Shown here piece by piece: positions 8,596 to 18,400 of a stretch of DNA of 64,000 nucleotides. Each line of letters starts with the position of its first letter. Position 1 is the stretch's first letter. The stretch comes from Deltaproteobacteria bacterium (GTDB taxonomy: Bacteria > Desulfobacterota > DSM-4660 > Desulfatiglandales > HGW-15), in the NCBI GenBank assembly GCA_020060215.1, contig JAGVAP010000143.1, forward strand, positions 1-64,000, written 5' to 3'. The position numbers and the translations under genes were made by a program. The notes under the pieces are model-generated. The model did no database searches. It worked only from the letters and a program-made list of their open reading frames with translations, and was not told the origin of the DNA.

Positions 8596-8710
8596 TTGGA
8601 ATGATGGAAGGGTGGAATGATGAGTTTCGAAGCCATCTCTTAACGCCCTCATCACCAGGCTTTTGATTGTTCTTCCACAATATTCCATTATTCCAACACT
8701 CCAATATTCC
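8596..8710. repeat. ATTCCANN inverted-arm repeat, copy 1
   Basis: A left arm of TGGAATGA-type units (8596-8622) and a right arm of ATTCCATT/ATTCCAAC units (about 8673-8710) with 8-bp periodicity flank a spacer of about 50 bp. The arms are inverted relative to each other. It fills most of the gap between the two nosL-like genes. Confidence 0.7.
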
Positions 8711-8794
8711 GGTTTTTCCGCCCCATGGACTTCATCCTCCGGGGTGCGTCAAAAACGGCCACTACCCGGTCGATACCGTAAAAAGGAGGCGACC

Positions 8795-9295
8795 ATGTTC
8801 CTGAAAAAGACGACTCCGTTTCATATCGTTTCCTGCCTCACCGTCTTCATCCTGCTGCTGTCTCCTGATCTCTCCTGGGGAGCGGAAAAGGTGCCGACCA
8901 AACCCTCCAAACAGGACAAGTGTCCGGTCTGCGGGATGTTCGTCTACAAGTACCCGGAGTGGGTAGGTCAGATCGTGTTCAAGGACGGCTCGTATGCCTT
9001 CTTCGACGGGGCCAAAGATCTGTTCAAGTACTATTTCAATTTGAAGAAGTACAACCCTCAGAAAACCCGGGCAGATATCGAGAGCATCAGCGTCACCGAA
9101 TACTACGATATCCAACCGGTCGCCGCCCAGTCAGCCTGGTTCGTCGTCGGGAGCGATGTATACGGGCCCATGGGAAAAGAGCTCATCCCGGTATCGAACG
9201 AGACCGGGGCCCGGGAATTTTTGAAAGATCACAAGGGCAAGCGGATCCTCAGGTTCAAGGAAATCACACCGAGCATCCTCGAAAAGCTCGACTGA
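8795..9295 (+). CDS. nosL: NosL-family protein, short form
   Basis: A 166-residue exported NosL-like protein: signal peptide about residues 1-29, then CPVCGMFVYKYPEW (about 44-57), the metal-binding CxxCGM motif, followed by IVFKDGSYAFFDGAKD and a conserved C-terminal region ending in EITPSILEKLD. Expected to bind Cu(I) in the periplasm and pass it to a partner. ATG 8795 is selected because AAGGAGG lies at 8783-8789; the open frame extends upstream only through repeat DNA. It stands 9 nt before the next gene and is probably translated with it. A second NosL so close to the first suggests a relay or division of labour. Confidence 0.85.
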   Translation: MFLKKTTPFHIVSCLTVFILLLSPDLSWGAEKVPTKPSKQDKCPVCGMFVYKYPEWVGQIVFKDGSYAFFDGAKDLFKYYFNLKKYNPQKTRADIESISVTEYYDIQPVAAQSAWFVVGSDVYGPMGKELIPVSNETGAREFLKDHKGKRILRFKEITPSILEKLD

Positions 9296-9304
9296 GCGGG
9301 TGCT

Positions 9305-9709
9305 GTGCGTAAATCGACCATCTACTTCATGGCCCTGGGCATTTTGACGTTCCTGCTTGCAGCGGTGGTGGTCTTCTATCCTTTGACCCAAGCCGTTCGC
9401 TACCAAAGGGCTTTGCACGAGCAGAAAAACCTGGTTCATCATCTGATGCTTACGGATCTCTGCCTCTTTCCCGAAGCGAGATATGCGAGGCACCTGAGCC
9501 AGGCGGACCTCCACTCGGCCTTCCAGGATCACCCCAGAGCCATGGAGCACTTCCCGTCAGGCTCCCTGGTGCTCCCACCGCAACACCTGCTTGCAGCACG
9601 GCCAAGCGCAGTACAAGAAGGACGGACAGGATTAACGAGGATCTACAGGACGTCAAAAGACACAAAGCTCAAAGAAGCTACAGGTTTTCTTGATCAACCC
9701 GTATGGTAA
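9305..9709 (+). CDS. Small single-pass membrane protein of the NosL cluster
   Basis: A GTG start at 9305, 9 nt after the upstream stop, gives 134 residues. One N-terminal transmembrane helix (about residues 6-27) is followed by a soluble, presumably periplasmic, segment with several histidines (HHLMLTDLC, RHLSQADLHS, FQDHPRAMEHFPSG). No named domain is recognised. Histidine- and methionine-containing loops next to two NosL proteins make metal handling plausible, but this is inference. The last 30 residues look less conserved in character and may be read-through into repeat-like DNA. Confidence 0.65.
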   Translation: MRKSTIYFMALGILTFLLAAVVVFYPLTQAVRYQRALHEQKNLVHHLMLTDLCLFPEARYARHLSQADLHSAFQDHPRAMEHFPSGSLVLPPQHLLAARPSAVQEGRTGLTRIYRTSKDTKLKEATGFLDQPVW

Positions 9710-9775
9710 AGACCTCGTCCTTCCACTTTACGGCATAGGAACGAAATGGAAGCGTTCGAGTCTAAAACAAGATTG

Positions 9776-9880
9776 CTTCCCATCATTCCATCATTCCAAT
9801 ATTCCATTATTCCAAGGCCTATCCTGTCTATCCTGCCTGCCATGCCGAAGCCTGGGCGGAGGCAGGTTATCCTGTCTAAA
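9776..9880. repeat. ATTCCANN array followed by ATCCTGT array
   Basis: Positions about 9776-9812 hold four ATTCCANN units; about 9818-9880 hold TATCCTGTC units split by a palindromic CCTGCC...GGGCGGAGGCAGG insert. Two of the window's repeat families are therefore directly abutting just upstream of the permease gene. Confidence 0.65.
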
Positions 9881-9891
9881 AACTCTCTTCG

Positions 9892-11037
9892 GTGAAAGAA
9901 ATGACGCGCTGGATCGAGCGCCAAAGATATTTCCTGGACTTCACCCTGTCTTCTCTCTGGAGGCGGAAGGGGAGAAATCTATCGCTGCTCATTGTATATA
10001 CCCTGGTCGTCTTCATGGTTGCATCCGTCATCTTTTTCACCAACGCGCTTCGCCGTCAGGCGTTGAGCATTCTGGAGGGATCTCCTGAAATGATCGTCCA
10101 GAGGCACGTCGGCGGAAGGCATGAGATGATTCCCGTCTCTTATGTCGAAGAGATCCGCAAGATCCGGGGCGCTGCATCGGCGCAACCCAGGCTCTGGGGC
10201 TACTACTATCATCCTGCGTCGCGGTCCAACTACACCATTATGGCGCCGGAAGAATTTCCGTTTTCAGTGGACGAAGTCAAGATTGGGGACGGGGTCCTGA
10301 GGACATGGGGGACGGCGAAGGGGAATGATCTCTATTTCAAGGAGTACAACGGTGAGCCTCTGGTCCTGAAGATCGCCGGTACGTTCAAGCAGACGACGGA
10401 TCTGGTCTCATCCGACCTCATCCTCATGTCCGAATCCGCGTTCAGGCGCATCGCGGGGGTGCCCGAAGGGTATGCAACGGATCTGACCGTGAAGATCAGG
10501 AACGGAAACGAGGCCCAAACCATTGCGGAAAAGCTCGTCCAGGCATTGCCGGACACACGACCGATCCTGAAGTCCGAGATCATCCGAACCTACAGCTCGG
10601 TTTTCGACTGGCGGAGCGGTTATGTCATCGTGCTCCTGACAGGCGCCTTTCTGGCTTTCTTCATTTTTACCTGGGACAAGGCCACCGGGTTGAGCGGAGA
10701 AGAAAAGGGGGAGATCGGTATCCTCAAGGCGCTGGGCTGGGAGACCTCTGATGTCCTGATCATGAAGTTCTGGGAGGGAACCGCCGTCTCTCTTGCCGCG
10801 TTTCTGCTGGGTACGATCACGGCCTTCATCCATGTCTTCCTTGCATCCGCCACCCTTTTTGAACACGCCTTGAAGGGATGGTCGGTCCTTTACCCGAAGT
10901 TCACGCTGACCCCCGCAGTGGATCTCTACCAGGTGGCGATCCTGTTTTTTCTCACGGTCGTCCCTTATACCTTCATGACCGTGATCCCGACGTGGAAGAT
11001 CTCCATCATGGACCCGGATACGGTGATGAGAAATTGA
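9892..11037 (+). CDS. FtsX/MacB-type ABC transporter permease
   Basis: A 381-residue membrane protein: one N-terminal transmembrane helix (about residues 28-52), a large periplasmic domain (about 53-240) and three C-terminal helices (about 242-260, 300-322, 345-368). This is the FtsX/LolCE/MacB topology. These permeases couple ATP hydrolysis to work in the periplasm rather than to simple import. It pairs with the ATPase at 11262-11942. Between NosL-like proteins and an RND pump it probably handles copper-protein maturation or metal release, but the substrate cannot be read from sequence. GTG 9892 and ATG 9901 are both possible starts; neither has a strong ribosome site. Confidence 0.85.
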   Translation: MKEMTRWIERQRYFLDFTLSSLWRRKGRNLSLLIVYTLVVFMVASVIFFTNALRRQALSILEGSPEMIVQRHVGGRHEMIPVSYVEEIRKIRGAASAQPRLWGYYYHPASRSNYTIMAPEEFPFSVDEVKIGDGVLRTWGTAKGNDLYFKEYNGEPLVLKIAGTFKQTTDLVSSDLILMSESAFRRIAGVPEGYATDLTVKIRNGNEAQTIAEKLVQALPDTRPILKSEIIRTYSSVFDWRSGYVIVLLTGAFLAFFIFTWDKATGLSGEEKGEIGILKALGWETSDVLIMKFWEGTAVSLAAFLLGTITAFIHVFLASATLFEHALKGWSVLYPKFTLTPAVDLYQVAILFFLTVVPYTFMTVIPTWKISIMDPDTVMRN

Positions 11038-11041
11038 AATC

Positions 11042-11250
11042 ATGGAATGTTGGAATATTGGAATGATGGAATATTGGAACAGGCGAATGACGGGATCCAT
11101 CTACCTCAATTTGAGAAGGCTGTTCCACCATTTGTATCGGCCGTCCTTCCCTCTCCTGTTTCTGCCGACTTTCGTTCCACCATTTCATTTTGCCGTTCCT
11201 CGTGTCGTATGATTCCACATTATTCCAACATTCCAACATTCCATTCTTCC
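11042..11250. repeat. ATTCCANN inverted-arm repeat, copy 2
   Basis: Left arm 11042-11080 (TGGAATAT, TGGAATGA units) and right arm about 11210-11250 (ATTCCAAC, ATTCCATT units) are inverted around a spacer of about 130 bp. The element starts 5 nt after the permease stop and ends 12 nt before the ATPase start, so it fills the whole gap in what is otherwise a permease-ATPase operon. Confidence 0.75.
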
Positions 11251-11261
11251 GGTTCCTGGCC

Positions 11262-11942
11262 ATGATTGAGCTGAAGGGAATAAGCAAGACATACAACACC
11301 GGGAAGCCGACCGAATATACGGCGCTCAAGGGAATCGACCTCAGCCTCGGCACTAGGACCGCCACCGTTTTCGTCGGACCGAGCGGGTCGGGCAAGACCT
11401 CCCTGCTGAGCATCATCGGCTGCATGTGCAGGCCCACCTCAGGACGTATCTGGCTGGACGGCAGGGAGGTCACGAGCCTGCCCGAGAGGTTTGCGGCCGA
11501 GACGAGAAGGCGCACCTTCGGTTTTGTATTCCAGAACTATCACCTGATCAAGGGATTGAGCGTTCTGGAAAACACGATGGTTCCTGCTTACCCGCGCGGA
11601 AGGACGCGCCGACTCGTAAAAGAAAGAGCCATGGCGCTGCTTGGGAAGATGAATCTTGCATCCAGGGCGGGGCAGAAGGTGGAACATCTCTCCGGAGGCG
11701 AGCAGCAGAGGACCGCGGTTGCCAGAGCACTGATCAATGATCCGGATGTGATCATCGCCGACGAGCCCACCGCGCACCTGGACTCCGAGCTGTCGAGGAG
11801 GTTGCTGGAAATGATCTCCGGCCTCAAGAAGGAAGGCAAGACCATCCTCATGGCGAGTCATGATCCGCTGGTATACGAATCCTCCATCGTCGACAGAGTG
11901 ATCACCATGCGCGACGGCAGGATCGTTCACACTCCGGAATAA
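11262..11942 (+). CDS. ABC transporter ATP-binding protein (LolD/MacB type)
   Basis: A 226-residue ATPase: Walker A GPSGSGKTS (about residues 38-46), Q-loop in FVFQNYH, signature LSGGEQQR (about 144-151), Walker B VIIADEPTAHLD (about 163-174) and switch histidine in ASHD. The overall type (TALKGIDLSL opening, short C-terminus) is that of the ATPases serving FtsX-like permeases such as LolD and MacB, matching the permease just upstream. ATG 11262 is chosen because the frame further upstream is repeat DNA; no strong Shine-Dalgarno sequence is visible, as the ATTCCA array reaches almost to the start. Confidence 0.9.
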   Translation: MIELKGISKTYNTGKPTEYTALKGIDLSLGTRTATVFVGPSGSGKTSLLSIIGCMCRPTSGRIWLDGREVTSLPERFAAETRRRTFGFVFQNYHLIKGLSVLENTMVPAYPRGRTRRLVKERAMALLGKMNLASRAGQKVEHLSGGEQQRTAVARALINDPDVIIADEPTAHLDSELSRRLLEMISGLKKEGKTILMASHDPLVYESSIVDRVITMRDGRIVHTPE

Positions 11943-11943
11943 T

Positions 11944-12495
11944 GGAATAATGGAATGGTGGAATGATGTGCTATACAGGGGTGTTCGAAGCAGTCCTCAG
12001 GCAGGCAGAAAGGTGTCTTTCCATCCTCTTTCTTTCTGTTGTCTCTGAAGTGACACTATTAGTTTTATCAATTCGTTTTCGACTTTGTAGTGAATCCTAT
12101 CCAGTTGCTCATTTTCTTCATCAGTGATTTGACCAGCTTCCTTAAAACTTACATAACAAGAGTGAAATTCTCCGCATGAGCCCAGGGCAATGTTGAGATG
12201 GTTCAGGTACTCTTTCAGACTGCGCCGGCAGTAACCTTCTGCGATATTTCGCGATATGCTGTGTGCTGCGTCGATGGCATTAGAAGCCACTTTCTTTAGT
12301 TCAAATGGAAAAGGCACAAGTATTCTGCTGGCCAATACATAAAGGGAGACCGAATCTTGCCAGACCCTCAGCTTCTTAAATCCTCTATTGACGTTTCTTA
12401 GCTCCATGATTGACTTATATAACGAAACGAGTTGCGCTTCAAGTTGGGTGGATTCTTCCCCATTATTCCAATATTCCATCATTCCATCATTCCTG
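11944..12495. repeat. ATTCCANN inverted-arm repeat, copy 3, enclosing a gene
   Basis: Left arm TGGAATAA/TGGAATGG units at 11944-11966 and right arm ATTCCAAT/ATTCCATC units at about 12462-12495. The interior of about 500 bp contains a complete minus-strand gene for a four-helix-bundle protein. Other copies have interiors of about 25-130 bp. Confidence 0.7.
11997..12407 (-). CDS. Four-helix-bundle protein (S23 / rRNA intervening-sequence protein family)
   Basis: A 136-residue protein from ATG 12407. It has the family's hallmarks: FKKLRVWQDSVSLYV near the N-terminus, then FELKKVASNAIDAAHSI, a NIAEGYCRRSLKEYLNHLNIALGS core and a helical C-terminus. Members of this family were first seen inside 23S rRNA intervening sequences and are also common as standalone genes; their function is unclear. 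It lies on the opposite strand to all neighbours within 39 kb and inside a pair of inverted ATTCCANN arrays, so it looks like a passenger. The frame can be extended upstream into the array, but that part is repeat sequence. Confidence 0.85.
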   Translation of the reverse strand: MELRNVNRGFKKLRVWQDSVSLYVLASRILVPFPFELKKVASNAIDAAHSISRNIAEGYCRRSLKEYLNHLNIALGSCGEFHSCYVSFKEAGQITDEENEQLDRIHYKVENELIKLIVSLQRQQKERGWKDTFLPA

Positions 12496-12499
12496 TCTT

Positions 12500-13492
12500 T
12501 TGATTCTTAATCCTGCCATCATCGCACTTGTCGGCGGAGGGCTGCTCGTCAGCGCATTCGCGCTCTACGCCGCCTACAACGGCTACCTGATCATACGACA
12601 CTGGGACCTCAACAGCGGCAGCGAGCTTCAGCTGGCGCTGGAGAGAAAGACCTACCTGGTCTCCACGATCTTCGGGGTTCTCCTGGCCTTCGAATTTGCC
12701 GGTCTCTTTCTCTTTGCCTATACGGCGGATCACATACACGATCTCTTTGTCGGCGCCATGTGTGCGGCCGGGTCGCTGAATGTGAACGATTACGGGTACT
12801 CCACGCTTGTGGTTAAGATCGTCAGTTTCATTCTTTGCGGGGTCTGGACCGTCGTGAATTACGCGGACAACCAGGCCGCCGACTATCCCATGACCAGGGC
12901 CAAGTACAAGCTGCTGTTTTATGTCACCGGTGCGCTCCTGCTGGAGACCTTTCTTCAGTGCCGCTATTTCCTGTCCCTTGAGGCGGACGTGATCACGTCC
13001 TGCTGCGGGACCCTGTTCAGCCTGGAATCGCAGACCGTGACCGGCGATCTGACAGCGCTCCCTCCGTATGGCACCATGGTCGTGTTCTGCGTAGGGGTGG
13101 CTCTGACCATAAGGGCGGGTGTGCATTTTCTGGTGACTGGGCGGGCGGCAGGGATGTTCTCGCTTTTTGCTTCAGCCGCCATGGTGATGGGGCTCCTGGC
13201 CGTGATCTCGGTGATCTCGGTTTACTACTACGAGCTCCCCACCCATCACTGTCCGTTCTGTCTTCTGCAGAAGGAATACCACTACATCGGATACCCCTTG
13301 TATTTCTCACTCTTCCTTGCCGGGATCAGCGGGATAGGGGTGGGCGCCATCGAGCGTCACAAGGGTTCGTGGTCAGGAGAGGGATTTCCTCGAATACAGA
13401 GATCCCTGACCTCCCTCTCGCTCGGTTCCTATCTCGTCTTTACGGGAATAGCCGCTTACCCCATGATCTTCTCGGATTTCATCCTGGAGTGA
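12500..13492 (+). CDS. Polytopic membrane protein with CPFC motif, NosL/ABC-associated
   Basis: About 330 residues with roughly seven to eight hydrophobic segments. A cysteine pair occurs in HHCPFCLLQKEYHY (about residues 252-265), before a penultimate helix, and another CC lies near an external loop (VITSCCGTLFS). The CPFC-LLQ arrangement resembles the cysteine site of quinone-linked DsbB-type proteins, but the fold differs and I do not assign it. Copper or thiol chemistry fits the neighbours. The start is uncertain: TTG 12500 is used because the sequence further upstream is an ATTCCA repeat; no ATG lies in frame close to the first helix. Confidence 0.65.
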   Translation: MILNPAIIALVGGGLLVSAFALYAAYNGYLIIRHWDLNSGSELQLALERKTYLVSTIFGVLLAFEFAGLFLFAYTADHIHDLFVGAMCAAGSLNVNDYGYSTLVVKIVSFILCGVWTVVNYADNQAADYPMTRAKYKLLFYVTGALLLETFLQCRYFLSLEADVITSCCGTLFSLESQTVTGDLTALPPYGTMVVFCVGVALTIRAGVHFLVTGRAAGMFSLFASAAMVMGLLAVISVISVYYYELPTHHCPFCLLQKEYHYIGYPLYFSLFLAGISGIGVGAIERHKGSWSGEGFPRIQRSLTSLSLGSYLVFTGIAAYPMIFSDFILE

Positions 13493-13575
13493 AATCCCTC
13501 CTTCGTCGGGATTTCATGCAACGCGGCTTCGCAACGAAATCTCTCCTTCATCGAGATTTCATGCAACGCGGCTTC
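13491..13575 (+). repeat. Two tandem hairpins with conserved ATGCAACGCGGCT tail
   Basis: GAAATCCC (13491-13498) pairs with GGGATTTC (13508-13515); GAAATCTC (13536-13543) pairs with GAGATTTC (13553-13560). Both have TCCTTCNTC loops and are followed by ATGCAACGCGGCTTC. The stems differ by a compensatory C-G to T-A change. The first stem overlaps the stop codon of the upstream gene. A related copy is at 26263-26320. Confidence 0.8.
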
Positions 13576-13655
13576 CCCGCTGAAAGAGATGTGGCACACG
13601 GCCGCCCTGCTAAAGGATCCTCTCTCTGCCGTTTCTGATCAAGTGGAGAATGAAA

Positions 13656-15293
13656 ATGGTAAACAACCCTCCCAGATTGAACAAGAAGGTGATCGTCGCC
13701 CTGGCTGCAACCGTCTTTGCTTTCATCTTGGGCTACGCGTTCAGCGGGAACGGGACAGGGTCTGCGGGCTCGGCCATCCCTCCGGCGGAGGAGGGTGCGA
13801 AAGGCGAGAAGGGGATGATTTACGTCTGTCCCATGGTCTGCATCTCGCCCATGAAGTTGATGGGAAAATGCCCCATATGCGGGATGGACCTGGTCCCCGT
13901 CTACGCCGGAACAGACGACGGGTCCGGGCCGCCGAGGATCAAGCTGTCCGCCGAGGCAGTAAAACTGGCAGAGGTCCAAACCGTACCGGTCGAGAGAAAG
14001 GCGACTTCTGCACGGATTCGGCTGTTCGGGCAGATAGACTATGACCCGGCGCACATTGCTACGGTTTCGACTTTCATGCCCGGCGTGGTCGACCGGATCT
14101 ATGTGAAGCGGCCGGGGATCTTCGTGCGGTGGGGACAGCCCCTCTTCGACATCTCCTCTCCTGACCTTCTCGAGACCCAGAAGGAGCTCATCGAGGCCAT
14201 GAAAGTCGTCCCCAGCTTCTACGCCTTCCAGTCCGGACTGCCGCATGCGGCCAGGGATATGCCGGTCCAGGGACTGGCAGATGCGGAGGAGCGCGCTGAC
14301 GGCTCACCGGAAAAGCAGGCCGCCTTGAGAAAGATCAGTGCTATTCGACACAAGTTTTCGCTGCTCGGCCTTCCCAAACGGGACATCGATGAGCTGATGA
14401 CGAGAGGAGAGGCGACAGGAATCGCCACCCTATACTCTTTCCTCTATGGACAGGTCATCGAGATAAACGCGAACGAGGGGTCATATGTGAACCGGGGGGC
14501 CACCGTTTTTACGATCGGCGATCCCCGCCACATCTGGGCCAGGCTGGACGCCTACGAAGTGGACTACCCGTGGCTGAGATTGCACCAGGAGGTCACCTTC
14601 GAGGTCGATGCCTATCCGGGGGAGACCTTTGCCGGCAAGGTCGTCTACATCGACCCGGTTTTCAATGCGAAGACCCGCACCTTCAGGGTAGGCGTGCTGT
14701 GCCCCGACATGGGCGGGCGACTGAAGGCGGGAATGCTGGTGAGGGGGTTTGTACATGCGCAGCTGAGTGAGGAGGGCAAGGTGGACAATGGACCCCCGGA
14801 GGGGAACCTACCGCTGGTCATCCCCTCGACGGCCCCTCTCATCACCGGCAAGAGAGCGGTGGTGTATGTGAAGGTGCCGAACCAGGAGGACATGTTCGAA
14901 GGACGGGAAGTCCAACTCGGGCCAAAGTCCGAGTCCCACTATATCGTTCTCTCGGGGGTCGACGAGGGAGACCAGGTGGTGGAAAACGGCAGCTTCAAGA
15001 TCGACAGCGCCGTTCAGATCCTGGCGAAGAGGAGCATGCTGGATATCGAGGGCAACCATTCCGCAATTGCCCACCATCATCACGGCGGCTCGGAGCTCAT
15101 GGAACAGGATTATCAGGAAAGAAGACTGCAAAACCTCACCGCAGGCGAGTATGAACCCTACCAGGTAAAGAAACATACCGGTGAAGGCAAGAACCTGCAG
15201 GCGCTGGAGAACTTCCGTTCGACGATGGGTGGCGGGCAGCGCAAGACCATCACCCGTCGCAGGCCCGGGATGTACGGCGACAGCACACAATGA
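13656..15293 (+). CDS. CusB-like RND efflux periplasmic adaptor with heavy-metal binding domain
   Basis: A 545-residue membrane-fusion protein. N-terminal anchor helix (about residues 10-28), then a heavy-metal-binding segment YVCPMVCISPMKLMGKCP-ICGMDLVPV (about 55-81) with four cysteines and several methionines, followed by the adaptor barrel/hairpin domains (GVVDRIYVKRPGIFVRWGQ lipoyl-like part) and a periplasmic C-terminal domain. A histidine cluster (AHHHHGG) lies near residue 470. It should link the inner-membrane RND pump encoded downstream to an outer-membrane channel, which is not in the window. ATG 13656 is preferred to 13650 because GGAG at 13645-13648 is then at proper distance. 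Confidence 0.9.
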   Translation: MVNNPPRLNKKVIVALAATVFAFILGYAFSGNGTGSAGSAIPPAEEGAKGEKGMIYVCPMVCISPMKLMGKCPICGMDLVPVYAGTDDGSGPPRIKLSAEAVKLAEVQTVPVERKATSARIRLFGQIDYDPAHIATVSTFMPGVVDRIYVKRPGIFVRWGQPLFDISSPDLLETQKELIEAMKVVPSFYAFQSGLPHAARDMPVQGLADAEERADGSPEKQAALRKISAIRHKFSLLGLPKRDIDELMTRGEATGIATLYSFLYGQVIEINANEGSYVNRGATVFTIGDPRHIWARLDAYEVDYPWLRLHQEVTFEVDAYPGETFAGKVVYIDPVFNAKTRTFRVGVLCPDMGGRLKAGMLVRGFVHAQLSEEGKVDNGPPEGNLPLVIPSTAPLITGKRAVVYVKVPNQEDMFEGREVQLGPKSESHYIVLSGVDEGDQVVENGSFKIDSAVQILAKRSMLDIEGNHSAIAHHHHGGSELMEQDYQERRLQNLTAGEYEPYQVKKHTGEGKNLQALENFRSTMGGGQRKTITRRRPGMYGDSTQ

Positions 15294-15303
15294 AGAAGGG
15301 GGG

Positions 15304-15390
15304 ATTGGAAAAATGGAATAATGGAAGAATGAAAGGTCTTCAAAGCGCTATTTGCATTTTCCATCATTCCATTATTCCACCCTTCCATAC
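15304..15390. repeat. ATTCCANN inverted-arm repeat, copy 4
   Basis: TGGAATAATGGAA (about 15313-15326) and TTCCATTATTCCA (about 15366-15379) are perfect inverted arms around a short spacer. It occupies the gap between the adaptor and RND pump genes and could form a hairpin in their mRNA. Confidence 0.75.
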
Positions 15391-15433
15391 TTCACTTCCG
15401 GCGGTAATCCTTTAGATACTCTTCTCCTCTTTT

Positions 15434-18400
15434 ATGACTTCCATCCAACCCAAATCGCTGATCGATAGGGTCATCTGGTTCTCGCTGACCAACAAGGTCC
15501 CCGTGCTTATGATGGCCTTGTTCTTTGCGGTCTGGGGGATCCTGGTCGCCCCTTTTGACTGGGGAATTGGCGGTCCGCTCAGGGACCCTGTCCCGATGGA
15601 CGCGATCCCCGACATCGGTGAAAGCCAGCAGATCGTATTTACGCAGTGGCAGGGCCGCTCTCCCCAGGACATAGAGGACCAGATCACCTATCCACTGACC
15701 ACGATTCTCCTGGGCATGCCGGGCGTGAAGGCCATTCGCAGTTTCTCCCAGTTCGGGTTCTCTTCGGTGTACGTCATCTTCGAGGAGGGAACGGATTTCT
15801 ACTGGGCCCGCTCCCGTGTTCTCGAGAAGCTGAACAGCCTCTCCGATGTCTCGTTCCCGGCAGGTGTTCAACCGACCCTCGGGCCGGATGCCACGTCGCT
15901 GGGGCAGGTTTTCTGGTACACACTCGAGGGGAGGGACAAGGAAGGCAACCCGACCGGAGGGTGGGACCTTCACGAGCTGAGGACCATCCAAGACTATTAC
16001 GTTCGCTACGCCTTGCTCGGGGTGGAGGGAGTGAGCGAGGTCGCTTCGGTGGGCGGTTTCGTCCAGGAGTATCAGGTGGACCTGGACCCGGACCGAATGA
16101 GGGTATACGGCGTGAGCCTCGACCAGGTGACTGCAGCGATTCGCGGTGCGAACCGCGACGTCGGCGCCCAGACCATAGAGGTCAACAAGGTGGAGTACCT
16201 GGTTCGCGGCATCGGGTTCATCAAGGGGCTGGAAGACCTGGAAAACGCGGTGATCAGGCTGGACGGCGCGGTTCCCCTGTTTGTCAGGCAGGTGGCTCAT
16301 GTCTCCCTGGGCCCCGCTACCCGGGAGGGCGCCCTGGACAAGGGGGGCGCCGAGGCGGTGGGCGGAGTGGTCCTCGTACGTTTCGGGGCGAATCCCCTGG
16401 AGGTCATCAAGGAGGTCTGGAAAAAAATCAGCGAAACCGGCCCCGGGATGCCCACGAAGACGCTCCCCGACGGGACGGTCAGCCAGGTTCAGATTATCCC
16501 ATTCTATGACCGCACGCAGCTCATCCACGAGAGCCTCGATACGCTGAGGCAAGCGCTCTCACAGGAGACGGTGATCACCATCGTGGTGACACTCGCCCTC
16601 CTCGGACACCTCGGGAGCTCTGTGCTCATCTCCGGCCTGCTGCCCCTGTCGGTGTTGATCTGCTTTATCCTGATGAAGATCTCCGGGGTGGAGGCCAATA
16701 TCGTGGCCCTCTCCGGTATCGGCATCGCCATTGGAACCATGGTGGACATGGGGATCATCATTGCGGAGAACATCATCCGCCATCTTCAAAAAAATGATCC
16801 CGGCGCCAATACCCTTCATGTGGTCTTCCGTGCCTGTCAGGAGGTTGGCAGGGCGGTCGTCTCGGCGGTGACAACCACCATCATCAGCTTTCTTCCGGTG
16901 CTGACCATGGAGGCGGCCGAGGGAAAGCTCTTCAAACCGCTGGCCTTCACCAAGACCATCGCCCTGGTTGCATCCCTTGTGGTCGCCGTCGTGCTGATCC
17001 CGCCTCTGGTCCACCTGTTGTTCAGTTCAAGGTTGAGGGAACGACCCCGGGGATGGATCCTGTTCGAAGGCATGATCTATCTGGGAGGGCTCGTGGCCTT
17101 CCTTTGGAGCTGGAAAGCGGGCCTGGTCATGGCCCTGATCGGCGCTTACAACCTGGTTCTTCCAAAACTCTCGGAGAACGGCGCAAGGTGGACGAGATCC
17201 CTGATGAACGGCGTGATTGCCCTCGTCGTCTCCCTGGCTCTTGCAGCCGACTGGATGCCCCTCGGCCTGGACAAGGGATTCTTCAAGAATGCGGTCTTTG
17301 TGGTGCTCACCATCGGCCTGCTGCTCAGTGGGTACATCGTGTACGATCGCAAGTACAAGTACGTGCTCGCGTGGTGCCTGGAGCACAAAAAGAGCTTCCT
17401 CTCTCTTCCCGCGGCCCTGGTTCTGGTTGGATGGATGATCTGGCAAGGGGCCGACACCCTTCTCGGGAAACTTCCGGCACTGCTGCGGAATTCCGCACCT
17501 GTGACCTACATGATGAAGAAGTTTCCAGGCCTCGGCAAGGAGTTCATGCCGCCTCTTGACGAAGGCTCCTTTCTCTTCATGCCGAGCACCATGTCCCATG
17601 CCTCTATCGGAGAGGCGCTCGATATCGTGCAGAAGCAGGACAGGGCCATCCGCGCCCTGCCCGAGGTCGAGATGGTTGTAGGAAAGGTGGGCCGCGTTCA
17701 GAGCGCCATGGACCCGGCCCCCGTATCCATGGTGGAGACCCTCGTCACGTACCGTCATGAGTACCTGCAGAGCGCGGAAGGGGAAATCCGGAGGTTCAAG
17801 TTCTTTCCCCGCGAGTGGGACCTGTTCCGGGACCCTGACGGGAATCCCGTGAATGCACCCGACCACAAACCGTACCTCGTTCAGGGGCGCTTCGCCCGGG
17901 ACGAGCAGGGCCGGTTGATCCCGGATCGACTGGGGAAACCTTTCCGGGTATGGCGGACGGGGCTGGACCCTGCCCTCAACCCGGGCAGAAAACGATGGAA
18001 CGGAATCAAGAAGCCGGATGACATCTGGAACGAGATCACCCGCGCCGCAGAGATTCCGGGGACGACCTCCGCGCCAAAGCTTCAGCCCATCTCGGCCAGG
18101 ATGGTCATGCTCCAGAGCGGCATTCGGGCGAGTACTGGGATCAGGGTCACCGGGCCGGACCTGGAAACCATTCAGAAGGTCTGCATGGGGATAGAGGCCA
18201 TTCTCAGAGAGGTCCCTTCCATTTCCCCGTCGACCGTCATCGGAGATCGCGTTATAGGCAAGCCGTACCTGGAGATCAACATGGATCGCGAAGCCATCGG
18301 ACAGTATGGGATCAGTGTGGATAAGGTCCTCGAGGTCATCGAGTACGCCATCGGCGGAACGCGTGTGAGCACTACGGTGGAAGGAAGGGAGCGATATCCT

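Noticed and set aside
7805..9295. nos (nitrous oxide reductase) operon
   Set aside because: Two NosL-like proteins occur, but nosZ, nosR and nosDFY are absent and the ABC permease is FtsX-type.
11190..11262. N-terminal extension of the ABC ATPase
   Set aside because: The extra codons are the ATTCCANN array; the conserved protein starts at ATG 11262.
13369..13638. Plus-strand open frame across the 13.5-kb hairpins
   Set aside because: Created by tandem hairpin repeats; overlaps the real gene end and has no motif.
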